Positions 54,770 to 64,000 of a stretch of DNA of 64,000 nt are shown piece by piece (within the stretch, counting starts at the first letter, position 1; every line of letters starts with the position of its first letter). The position numbers and the translations under genes were made by a program. The notes beneath the pieces are model-generated. The model ran no database searches. It saw nothing but the letters and a program-made list of their open reading frames with translations, and had not been told where the DNA came from. Source of the DNA: Plotosus lineatus (lineage: Eukaryota; Chordata; Actinopteri; Siluriformes; Plotosidae); the NCBI GenBank assembly GCA_024760905.1, contig CM045734.1, forward strand, positions 43,143,564-43,207,563, written 5' to 3'.

Positions 54770-55423
54770 GTGGTGCAGGACATGTATGAGAGATGTAAGA
54801 CAGTGGTGAGGTGTGCTGTCGATGTGACCGACGAATTCAAGGTGGAGGTGGGACTGCATCAAGGGTCAGCTCTGAGCCCCTTCTTGTTTGCTATGGTGAT
54901 GGACAGGCTGACAGACGAGGTGAGACAAGAATCTCCATGGACTATGATGTTTGCAGATGACATTGTGATCTTTAGTGAGAGCAGAGAACAAGTTGAGGAA
55001 AATCTAGAGAGGTGGAGGTATGCCCTGGAAAGGAGAGGAATGAAGTTTAGCCTCAGAAAATCAGAATACATGTGTGTGAATGAGAAGGACCCAGGAGGAA
55101 CGGTGGTGTTACAGGGAGCAGAGATAACGAAGGTGGACGATTTTAAGTACTTAGGCTCAACAATCCAGAGCAATGGAGAGTGTGGAAAAGAGGTGAAGAA
55201 GTGTGTGCAGGCAGGCTGGAATGGTTGGAGAAAAGTGTCCAGTGTGATGTGCGATAGGAGAGTGTCAGCAAGAATGAAGGGAAAAGTGTCCAAGACGGTG
55301 GTGAGGCCAGCGATGTTGTATGGCTTCGAAACAGTGGCGCTGAGGAAAAGGCAGGAGGCAGAGCTGGAGGTAGAAGGAGATGAAAATGTTGAGGTTCTCT
55401 CTGGGAGAAACGAGGATGGATAG
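54770..55423 (+). pseudogene. R5 RT motifs B and C, thumb
   Basis: 217 residues directly after the stop: DMYERCKTVVRCAVDVTDEF, LHQGSALSPFLFAMVMDRLT (motif B), FADDIVIFSESREQVEENLE (motif C, both Asp), FKYLGSTIQSNGECGKEVKK. A one-base insertion (VEGDEN) ends the frame. The C-terminal blocks continue at 55380-55706. Confidence 0.9.
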
Positions 55424-55706
55424 GATCAGAAATGAGTATATCAAAGGGACAGCCCATGTAAGATGTTTTGGAGACAAAGTCAGAGATGCTAGATTGAGAT
55501 GGTTTGGACATGTACAGAGGAGGGATAGTGAGTATATTGGCAGTAGGATGTTGAGGTTGGAACTACCGGGCAGAAGGCCTCGAGGAAGACCAAAGAAGAG
55601 ATTTATGGATGTGGTGAAGGAGGACATTAAGGTCGTTGGAGTCAGAAAAGAAGATGCAGAGGACAGGGTGAGATGGAGGCGGATGATTTGCTGTGGCGAC
55701 CCCTGA
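55380..55706 (+). pseudogene. R5 C-terminal region
   Basis: 108 residues: MKMLRFSLGETRMDRIRNEY, LRWFGHVQRRDSEYIGSRML, GRPKKRFMDVVKEDIKVVGV, WRRMICCGDP, then stop, as in the consensus C-terminus of this LINE. Confidence 0.85.
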
Positions 55707-56059
55707 AGGGAGCAGCCAAAAGTAAAAGAAGTTGTATGACCAACAAGCTTCATTTTGGACTGTAATGAAGTTTCTCATACATGATTGTATCTTTATGGTT
55801 TCACCCAAAAGAGGATGGGTTTCCCTTTTGGGTCTGGTTCCTCTCAAGGTTTCGTCCTCGCATAAACAGAGGAAGTTTTTCCTTGCCACTGTTACCATGG
55901 GTGACGCTCAATAGGGATGTATTAGGGTTGTAGAAAATGTTTAAACACTTTTATACTTTATAAACTCGTAATTTTACTGTGTAAAGCTGCTCTGGGACAA
56001 TGTCAATTGTAAAAGGCATGATACAAATAAAACTGAATTGAACTGAATTGAAAGGAAAT

Positions 56060-57070
56060 GTTTGGGGTTTTTTAATGAAGTAAAGGTCTGATTTTTACAA
56101 AGCTGTTTTGTGACAATTATAATCAACTGAAATATATCATGACTTCTAAAATAACATCTTATACACCCCGACACGATTTTTGATATTCACATAACACAAA
56201 ATTCTCCCAAAATGTTTCCACCTTCATATATTTGCAAACAAAACAACATTTTACTCATATTAAAATGTCCATTTCCTCAAAAACATTTACTTTGAATTTC
56301 ATTCAAGAGGTTTTTCTCAGCATACTGTACCACAAAATATTCTTTTTCACCACTGTACATTGTTTGTGTTGTGTGAAAAAAAAACAAAGATGTTTTCTGT
56401 GTTTTGTGGTCATCACCATTTTCCTAACAAAACTGCTCACTGTTCATCTAAAAGTAATTGTGTAAAATGACCTTTATCAGCGTGAGGGTAGGAGGTGGTA
56501 TTAGGTCAGACTAGGGTGGCCTGAATAAATGTAGGTGTAGAAGGAAAACTGAGTCCGGTAGAAATGTGACCATAAGATGTGGTGGGAGTTGGAGGAAAAT
56601 GGCATTTATCACAACATAAATCTTCAATGGTGTGTTCAATTCGCTCGTTATGAATCAGTCAAAATGGATGTATTGTTTCTCATTTTGTATTTATATTTGT
56701 AAATATTGTATTATTACTCCCTCGCAATCATGACTCATCCAGTAACTGAGTTTACATTTTAAGACTGTTTTCATGGTGAGGAACTGATTGCCATGATAAA
56801 AGCATGAACTCAGCCATATTCAGAGACATATTTCTGTATCAGTATTAATACGGGGAAAGATTCCCATGATTGTTTATACAAGTAGTGAAGTGCTGTTTAG
56901 CGCTCAATTCAAGTCATTAAAATTAGCTGTGTCTAGTTCACGCCGAAGAAATTGACAGATTTTTCTTTGGTCACGGTCTCTGAGACTGAGTTTTTCAACA
57001 GCCTAGTCTAGGCCACAGTCATAAAACACAAATATTTTCTTTAAAAAAAAAAAGTATTATTAAACTAATA
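56060..57070. other. No gene seen
   Basis: About 1 kb of AT-rich, unique-looking DNA. Confidence 0.4.
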
Positions 57071-57084
57071 ATAATAATCATCAT

Positions 57085-57178
57085 TGCAAACTCCCTCACT
57101 CATGTCATGACTTGAATTCAGGATCTTGTTGCTGTGAGGCAGACATGCAAGCAACTACACCACCATGGCACCTGATAG
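57085..57178 (-). repeat. L2-type 3' fragment (minus)
   Basis: Plus reading 'gacttgaattcaggatcttg', 'ttgctgtgaggcagacatgc', 'caactacaccaccatggcac' is the reverse of the L2-type 'start' block seen at 31650-31700. Confidence 0.65.
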
Positions 57179-57343
57179 AATTACATGTGAGGATATGTTA
57201 CTGTGTGTGATTTTTTTAATTAATTGTATTCATGTAGCATAAGCTTCCCTCTGTATTTTCTCAGCTATACTCATTTTGGCAAAAATGGTCTGACCAAGCA
57301 CCCACATTGGAAAACCAGCAGGTAAAATGCTGATGAATTTATA

Positions 57344-57505
<162 letters not shown>

Positions 57506-57965
57506 GCAGCCATGGCGGGGGCACAAGCCAGTGCTCTCAATCATGCCGGTCCCAAGCCCAGATAAATGCAGAGGGTTGTGTCAGGAAAGGAATCCGACAT
57601 AAAACCTGAGCCAGATCAAATATGCAAATTACAAATATTACCCCCATACCGGATTGGTCGAGGCTCGGGTTAACAACAACCGATATCAGAACTGTTAACC
57701 AACAGGGTGCTGGTGAAATTGGACAACTGTTGGTCCAAGAAGGAGAGGCAGGAGGTGTGTCCATAGGCGGAAAGAGAAGAGGAAAAGCATGAGTCTAGGA
57801 CTGAGAATGGGGACTTTGAATATTGGAACGATGGCAGAAAAAGGCAGAGAGCTGGCTAACATGATGCAGAGGAGGAAGGTGGACATACTGTGTGTTCAGG
57901 AGACCAGGTAGAAAGGTAGCAAGGCTAGAAGCTTAGGAGCGGGGTTTAAGCTGTTTTTTCATGGT

Positions 57966-58928
57966 GTGGATGGGAAGAGAAATGGAGTAGGAGTCATCTT
58001 GAAGGACGGGTTGGTCAGGAATGTTCTAGAAGTGAAAAGAGTGTCAGACAGAGTGATGAGTCTCAAGTTAGAAATTGAAAGTGTGATGTTCAATGTTGGT
58101 TGTGCTTATGCCCCACAGGCAGGATGTGAGCTAGAAGAGAAGGAGAGATTCTGGAGTGAGTTAGATGAAGTGATGCAGAGTACCGCCAGAGGTGAAAGAG
58201 TGGTCATTGGTGCAGACTTCAATGGACATGTTGGTACAGGCAACAGAGGGGACAAGGAAGTGATGGGCAGGTTTGGTATCCAGGACAGGAACACAAAAGG
58301 ACAGCCGTTGATAGATTTTGCAAAAAGGATGGAAATGGCCTCTCTGAATGAGGAAAATGAGAGAGAAAAAAGAGAAGAGGTGATCGTTGAGGACCAGGAA
58401 GTAGCAAAGATTAGTAAGGGTGAAGTGAGGAGGGAATTGAAGAGGATAAAAAGTGGAAAGGTAGTTGGTCCTGATGACATACCTGTGGAGGTATGGAAGT
58501 GTCTAAGCGAGATAGTAGTAGATGTTCTGACAAGAACATTCAACAAGGTCTTAGAGAGTGAGCAGATGCCAAAGGAATGGAAGAGAAGTGTGCCGGTGCC
58601 CATTTTTAAGAACAAGGGAGACGTGCAGAGTTGTGGCAACTACAGAGGGATAAAGTTGATGAGCCATGTGATGAAGATATGGGAAAGAATTGTGGAAGTT
58701 AGACTAAGGGCAGAGGTCAGCATTTGTGAACAACAGCTTGGTTTCATGCCAAGAAAGAGCACCACAGATGCAATGTTTGCTTTGAGGATGTTAATAGAGA
58801 AGCACAGACAAGGTCAGAAGGAGCTGCATTGTGCCTTTGTGGATCTGGAGAAAGCATATGACAGGGTGATGAGAGAGGACCTGTGGTATTGCATGAGGAA
58901 GTCTGGAGTTGCAGAGAAGTATGTTTGA
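57966..58928 (+). pseudogene. R6 endonuclease-RT fusion frame (deletion product)
   Basis: 320 codons. The first part is endonuclease: NGVGVILKDGLVRNVLEVKR, NVGCAYAPQAGCELEEKERF, VVIGADFNGHVGTGNRGDKE. At about residue 124 (FAKRMEMASLNEENEREKRE) it jumps to the RT fingers region and continues: KVVGPDDIPVEVWKCLSEIV, NKGDVQSCGNYRGIKLMSHV, LGFMPRKSTTDAMFALRMLI, FVDLEKAYDRVMREDLWYCM. The deletion keeps the frame but removes the QVDYILC and HRMVV endonuclease motifs and the whole linker. A TAG upstream (57908) removes the N-terminus. Confidence 0.9.
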
Positions 58929-58940
58929 GTGGTGTAGGAC

Positions 58941-59651
58941 ATGTATGAGAGATGTAAGACAGTGGTGTGGTGTGCTGTCGGGGTGACTGAAGAATTTAAG
59001 GTGGAGGTGGGACTGCATCAAGGATCAGCTCTGAGCCCCTTCTTGTTTGCTATGGTGATGGACAGGCTGACAGACAAGGTGAGACAAGAATCTCCATGGA
59101 CTATGATGCTTGCAGATGACATTGTGATCTTTAGTGAGAGCAGAGAACAAGTGCAGGAAAATATAGAGAGGTGGAGGTATGCCCTGGAAAGGAGAGGAAT
59201 GAACGTTAGCCTCAGTCAGACAGAATCCATGTGGGTGAATGAGAAGGAACCAAGACGAACGGTGGGGTTAAAGGGAGCAGAGATAATGAAGGTGGAGGAT
59301 TTTAAGTACCTAGGCTCAACAATCCAGAGCAAAGGAGAGTGTGGAAAAGAGGTGAAGAAGCGTGTGCAGGCAGGTTGGAATGTTTGGCGAAAAGCGTCCG
59401 GTGTGATGTGTGATAGGAAGATATCTGCAAGAATGAAAGGAAAAGTGTACAAGACGGTGATGAGGCCAGCGATGTTGTATGGTTTAGAAACAGTGGCACT
59501 GGGGAAAAAACAGGAGGCAGAGCTGGAGATAGCAGAGATGAAAATGTTGAGGTTCTCTTTGGGGGTAACGAGGATGGATAGGATCAGGAATGAGTACATC
59601 AGAGGGACAGCACATGTTGGAGACAAAGTTAAAGAGGCTAGATTGAGATAG
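58941..59651 (+). pseudogene. R6 RT motifs B and C, thumb, C-terminal part
   Basis: 236 residues: LHQGSALSPFLFAMVMDRLT, LADDIVIFSESREQVQENIE (motif C as LADD), FKYLGSTIQSKGECGKEVKK, MLYGLETVALGKKQEAELEI, MKMLRFSLGVTRMDRIRNEY. Ends at TAG in the LRWFGHVQ block (W to stop); the last ~70 codons follow to 59855 with an intact reading. Confidence 0.9.
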
Positions 59652-59885
59652 TTTGGACATGTTCAGAGGAGGTATAGTGAATATATTTGTAATAGTATGC
59701 TGAGGTTGGAACTACTAGGCAGAAGGCCTAGAGGAAAACCAAAGAAGACATTTATGGATGTGGTGAAAGAGGACATGAAGGTCGTTGGCATAAGAAAAGC
59801 AGATGCAGAGGATAAGGTGAGATGGAGGCAGATGATTTCCTGTGGCGACCCATGATGGGAACAGCCGAAAGGAAAAGAAGAAGAT

Positions 59886-59905
59886 ATATATATATATACA
59901 GTATA

Positions 59906-59964
<59 letters not shown>

Positions 59965-59965
59965 A
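59886..59965. repeat. (AT)n-(GT)n microsatellite
   Basis: Short AT tract, 'acagtatatgtatg', then about 55 bases of GT with one GC interruption; follows the R6 tail. Confidence 0.95.
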
Positions 59966-60009
59966 TCGACTGTAAGAGTAAGTGCATTTGACATCCCAGA
60001 ACTGCAAAG

Positions 60010-60420
60010 TGCCAAGTTTAAGCAAAACTCGAAAGTATAAAGTGAAGAAACAGATTGAATTGTCCACCAGTCTCAGTTTTCTCGGTGTCCTACACACTTA
60101 AAATCAACCACCCATTTAATACTATTTGTATAAACACAAAAGTGGAGTCATTATTATTCAAAGGAGGTTTGATACATCAGATAAAATTGTTCCAAATTAC
60201 ACCAGGCTAAATTTGCATGGGAATGCGGGGGCTTTGTTTCCTCATGCTGAAAATAGGCCGATATCTAGAAGAGACGAGGTTAAGAGGTTAAGTTAACTTG
60301 TATTGGGCTGTGAGGGTGGATACGGAGTGTGGCATTGAGTCAAAAGTCTTTTAAACAACTTATATACGTATTGCACATTTCAGCAACATGCACTCTTTTC
60401 AGACACTTATTGAAAAATAA
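60010..60420. other. No gene seen
   Basis: About 0.4 kb of unique DNA. Confidence 0.4.
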
Positions 60421-60428
60421 AAAATTAG

Positions 60429-60464
60429 GGGCAGTGAGAGACATGGCCAGCCTTTGATAACCCA
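60429..60464 (-). repeat. SINE family A core scrap (minus)
   Basis: 'gcagtgagagacatggccag' plus 'cctttgataacccag' is a 36-base piece of the SINE core with neither head nor tail. Confidence 0.6.
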
Positions 60465-60500
60465 GAAGGAGGGGTGTATGTGTGTCAGAGATTTGGCATA

Positions 60501-60996
60501 CCGGAATTTTTCACTTTCCGTGGTTAATGGGGACTGAGATCCCCCCGCGATCACCGATTTCCACAAAGTCGTATTAACTTCCTCCTGACTGACATATACG
60601 TACACGTATACTGTATGTGTATATAATATCAATGAATACATATTCAATGCTTTCAATGCTTATAATAACAATTAAACATTCAAAAATAATGCATAAGATG
60701 TAAATAAAATATAAATACACACAAACAGGCGCACGCGAGCACACAGATGCGTACCTCACATAAAAATGTAAGTAGTTTTGATGGTTGGTTTTGGGTTGGG
60801 TTTTTTTGTTTGTTTATTTGTTTGTTTTTGTTTTTGTTTTTGTTTTTGCATAATTGGCCTTGTTTTGTGGCATTTTCTTTAACTTTTCCCCTATTCTTCC
60901 TTAATTTCCTTATTTTTTAATTCAACAAATATTTACAAAAAAACACGATGCACTGAAGCCGCATGAATTGATGTGGGAAGTAGCGAGGGATCCCTG
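60501..60996 (-). mobile_element. MITE M5, nearly intact (496 bp, minus)
   Basis: Right end GAAGTAGCGAGGGATCCCTG with TA after it (60997-60998); left end degenerate (CCGGAATTTTTCACTTTCCG) with TA before it (60499-60500). The body, read on the minus strand, matches M4 throughout. A TTTTTG repeat lies at 60820-60848. Confidence 0.8.
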
Positions 60997-61053
60997 TATT
61001 GTCACGCCGTGAGCTCAGTTTTTATTTTGTTTTTTGTATCCATTCTCATTTGT

Positions 61054-61406
61054 GGCAGTGGTGGTCTAGTGGATAGGGCGCAGGATTACTGATCCTAAGG
61101 TTGGGGGTTTGAATCCCCACAAGGTTGTCACTGTCCCCCCAGTGCAGCTAACCCAGTTATGCTTATGCTTATTATTAAGGCGGGCCATGTCTCACACTGT
61201 CTATGGTGAGATGTTCATGTAAAAGAACCATTGCTGACTTTCGTAAAAAGAGTAGCTGCAAAGTCGTCAGCGTGTTTCTGTCCCTTGCTAAAAAGGTTGT
61301 GACAGGAAGGGCATCCGACGTAAAAACCTCTGCCAAATCAAACGTGCGAATCAGATGATTCGCTGTGACGACTCTCGAGAACGGGAAAGAGCCGAAAAGA
61401 AAAGAA
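61054..61406 (+). repeat. tRNA-SINE family A, full length, RTE-type tail, young insertion
   Basis: Head GGCAGTGGTGGTCTAGTGGA and GGGTTTGAATCCCC, core, RTE tail (gttgtgacaggaagggcatc; gatgattcgctgtgacgact; agccgaaaagaaaagaa). An 18-bp duplication with one mismatch, GTATCCATTCTCATTTGT (61036-61053) and GTATCCATTCTCACTTGT (61407-61424), brackets it exactly. Confidence 0.95.
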
Positions 61407-61429
61407 GTATCCATTCTCACTTGTCCACA

Positions 61430-62340
61430 CAGACAACCCAATGCTCACTGGCACTTTGTTTAAAATTTTCTTGCGTATTAAGTGGGTTTTTTTTTTTTTT
61501 TTCTTCTGGAGAAGAAATACATTTTTAAATATCATGGAAAATACAGTATTTGGTCTATTATGGCTTTTTTATGGACTGAAAATGATTGAAAACATTTTTG
61601 GAGCACCTCTTTAAGGCAGCGCCTAAATATTTAAATTGCTCCATTCCATTTACATACATCAGACATGAGTTAGCTCTTTTTCATGAATGCATGATACCTA
61701 TAAACATTTAATGCACTTCTACAGAACTAGTTCTTCAACATCACTTCCCACTTTTCACAATAAGTGCACTTCTTTTTTTTTTCCTCTGTGAAGAAGGTTG
61801 TAATGAGAATGTGAGGATAGACATACATGCATGCTTTTATTAACTTTGGGTTTAATTCTGACTTAAATTTTGATCTGGTACCAACTGGTAGACCTCCTTA
61901 AATGCACTAATGTGATTGAATTAATTTAATTCAGCATTAAAGTTTAAATAAAGTCTCCATACTGATTGTAATCCAATAGTTTGCTGTTACATAACGCTAC
62001 GTGAATTACTTCAAAATAGGTGAAGTGAGGTTGAGTTTGGATCTCCTGGGTGTCTTTGGATGTTTTCATAGCCTTCATCAGCTGTTTCTCATCAGTGTTG
62101 TTCTTGACACATCAGAGCCACTGCTGCCATTTGACAAAGCTAAAATCCCAGCAGGAAGTGAGCTTAAAGAAACACTGCTGAAATTCCAAAAAGGATCTGC
62201 ATGCACTAGTTTTATTAGCCAATTAGCATATAGAAAACCAGAGATGAGGAATAAATTCGACCAAAATTGATCAATTAGATTAAATCTGGCTCCTGTACTA
62301 TACAACTACTCCAGATGACAAAATGATCTGAAAGCAAAAT
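61430..62340. other. No gene seen
   Basis: About 0.9 kb; T run at 61486-61502; nothing assignable. Confidence 0.4.
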
Positions 62341-62349
62341 TAATTCATT

Positions 62350-62468
62350 AATTTTCTGAACCGTTTATACTAATTAATGTCACGGGAAGGCTGGTGTGCA
62401 TCTCATCTGACTCTGGGCATAGGCAGAGTACATCCGGTGCAGCTCTCCAGGCTATTGCAGGGCTAAGG
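62350..62468 (-). repeat. L2-type 3' fragment (minus)
   Basis: Plus reading 'ttttctgaaccgtttatact', 'acgggaaggctggtgtgcat', 'ggcagagtacatccggtgca', 'gctctccaggctattgcag' is the reverse complement of the L2-type 3' terminus. Confidence 0.75.
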
Positions 62469-62479
62469 CAAAATTCAAG

Positions 62480-63564
62480 TATGTATATAAGTATGAGAAT
62501 GCATATATACCTTTTTACCCTTCCACTCTACACCAGCACTTAACTAAATGTTTGCATGAAGCTGTCTTTACTTTAACAGATTACACACTTCTACTTAAGA
62601 AATTCAAGGACACCGAAATTAACAGAGCATACAGGAAGTAGCTGCCAGTATCGTAACTTTTCATACTGTCACACACCTAATGAATACAAATTATACACCT
62701 CATTTACAAAACACAGCTCGTCCTATCACCATACACACTTATTCTCTTGACTTTGTGCCATCATATAGATACATACAGACGCACAAATGTAAACACACAC
62801 ACACACACACACACACCAACCACATCTGTAGCAACATACCAAGTGGCTGGGGTTGGGCGGGGAGGGGTGGTGGTGTTGTGGATTCCCTGGTTTAGTCCCT
62901 GCTGTGACATAAAAAGGGATTTGTTTGACTAAGCTCAAGTTGTCAAATCCCCTCAAAAACTGGTGGTCTCTATCTCTTGCACACTCAAGGTCAGGGTGGT
63001 CTGCACTCTCTTCTGGTTGCCTTTGGTGAGCTTTGGTGCCGTAAATACAGTAAACAAAGCCTCCTGTCATCGCTCATTTTCTTTTATCTGGTAATCTAGT
63101 AACCATATCCCAGAGGGTGTAATTCAAATGTGTCCTATGATTGTAAAGTGTAAATAACAAAATGTGAGCTCAGCTTTAATTTGTAAAACATTTTTGTGAA
63201 GGGAAAAATATAATTTCATGTCATAATTGTTCCAGAAGCATAATGGGTGAATAATGAATACTATAAAATTTTGCTCAGATATTGGTAAGCGCAGAATTTG
63301 ATCTGATGGGGGGGAAAGGACATGGAAAGCTTGTATAGTCTGTGTAAGCACAAAGCTTTTATAAGGTAACTAAAGTGTCATTGTGTGTCTTTCCATAAAT
63401 CTGCATATGATCTGGAGCTGAATGGCCGACATGAAAACACAGTAGAGGAAAGAGATGCATGTCGAGGTTGTGCTTGTTTTAGAAGCAGTCTTGTCACTTG
63501 GCTCAAGAGACATCTGGGGTGGGTCACCATGGGTGGCCTTGTCATCACATTCACTCCCACACCA

Positions 63565-63565
<1 letters not shown>
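62480..63565. other. No gene seen
   Basis: About 1.1 kb of unique DNA with a short (CA)n at 62794-62816. Confidence 0.4.
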
Positions 63566-63567
<2 letters not shown>

Positions 63568-63618
<51 letters not shown>

Positions 63619-63627
63619 TTTTCTCTT

Positions 63628-63715
<88 letters not shown>
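63568..63715. repeat. (CT)n-(CA)n-(CT)n-(CA)n-(CT)n compound microsatellite
   Basis: Alternating CT and CA tracts over about 148 bases. The remaining bases to 64000 show no feature. Confidence 0.95.
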
Positions 63716-63718
<3 letters not shown>

Positions 63719-64000
63719 CCCTCTATTTCTTGCTCTTTTATAAACAGACAGACACATGCACCCTCACAATTAGCCCTATCTGAGACATGCATAAAACCAG
63801 CTATTTTTATGGACCTACACTTCTACTATCAGGTCAATGTTTAGATGGCTACCATCTGCAATAGTTTTAATAGTACAAGCACAACAGCTTGGATCAAAAG
63901 AAAGGTTCCTCACTCAGTGCTTCAGAAACATTTGGTAAAGTTAGGTGACAACTTACTTTTAAGACAATTGGCATAATTCTCTGCTAAGGTAATCGTTTGT

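Larger units (their letters stand above)
53591..55729 (+). mobile_element. RTE LINE copy R5, 5'-truncated, perfect 18-bp target duplication
   Basis: Starts in the linker region ('gagcataggatagtggtatg') and ends at 'gggagcagccaaaagtaaaa'. AGTTGTATGACCAACAAG flanks it at 53573-53590 and 55730-55747, which makes it a clean 5'-truncated insertion about 2.14 kb long. In-frame stops at 53932 (TAG), 54026 (TAA) and 54767 (TGA), and a frameshift near 55373, inactivate it. Confidence 0.95.
53110..56055 (+). repeat. Fish interspersed repeat with GAATTGAA tail, split by RTE R5
   Basis: Left part 53110-53590 ('gctggctggagttctcatct', 'aagatgacttttcaccactg', 'caacaattatttaggcctta') and right part 55748-56055 ('tttgggtctggttcctctca', 'ggaagtttttccttgccact', 'gtaaagctgctctgggacaa', 'aaataaaactgaattgaact'). 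This repeat is common in teleosts, especially otophysans. A (CT)n block lies at 53211-53328. Confidence 0.75.

Overview
The window is repeat-dominated nuclear DNA from a ray-finned fish, probably a teleost. The evidence is the repeat content: several copies of an RTE-type LINE with an (AAG)n tail, tRNA-derived SINEs, L2-type 3' ends, pogo/Tigger-like and hAT-like miniature transposons, a widespread fish repeat ending in GAATTGAA units (53.1-56.0 kb), and very long (AT)n, (CA)n and (CT)n arrays. I see no prokaryotic gene organisation and no confidently identifiable host protein-coding gene. All recognisable coding sequence belongs to broken transposable elements, and most long open frames are antisense shadows of those elements or translations of microsatellites.

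Layout. 0-5.7 kb: mostly unique AT-rich DNA with L2 and SINE fragments and a (GAT)n array. 5.7-9.8 kb: a Tigger-like DNA transposon holding a full-length minus-strand RTE copy (R1) and a hAT-type MITE with a perfect 8-bp target duplication. 11.3-14.8 kb: a stack of nested elements: a 490-bp-class MITE (M1) invaded by (AT)n DNA carrying a head-to-head pair of hammerhead-ribozyme units and by a 680-bp Tigger-like element, then SINEs and another Tigger-like element. 16.4-20.1 kb: MITE M2 split by full-length RTE copy R2. 20.9-21.3 kb: a truncated RTE copy (R3). 22.4-22.8 kb: another hammerhead unit between AT arrays. 23.7-25.2 kb: SINEs. 26.4-28.1 kb: an old LINE split by a Tigger element that retains the N-terminal part of a transposase. 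31.4-36.1 kb: an L2 end, a third LINE type, and MITE M3 split by a second RTE-like LINE. 37.0-41.0 kb: an L2 end interrupted by a SINE and full-length RTE copy R4. 41.8-42.4 kb: two SINEs with different heads. 44.1-45.1 kb: a possible divergent host promoter (ETS, NRF1 and CCAAT motifs) with candidate splice donors on both sides. 45.4-50.4 kb: DNA transposons, a tandem duplication and a hAT-like MITE. 51.5-52.3 kb: intact MITE M4 next to a hammerhead unit. 53.1-56.0 kb: RTE copy R5 in a fish repeat. 57.3-59.9 kb: RTE copy R6 with an in-frame endonuclease-RT deletion. 60.4-61.4 kb: MITE M5 and a young SINE. 62-64 kb: unique DNA and microsatellites.

The parts fit together as a retrotransposition ecosystem. 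The RTE element encodes an APE-type endonuclease and a reverse transcriptase, and at least two SINE families with different tRNA-like heads carry both its 5'-leader motif and its 3' tail, so they probably used its machinery. Every RTE copy here is dead (stops, frameshifts, truncations), yet several have clean target-site duplications.

The most notable signal is a repeat that can be folded base by base into a type I hammerhead self-cleaving ribozyme. It occurs in three copies with an intact catalytic core plus one mutated copy, always next to (AT)n. Such ribozymes are known from Penelope-like retroelements; no Penelope reverse transcriptase is visible here.
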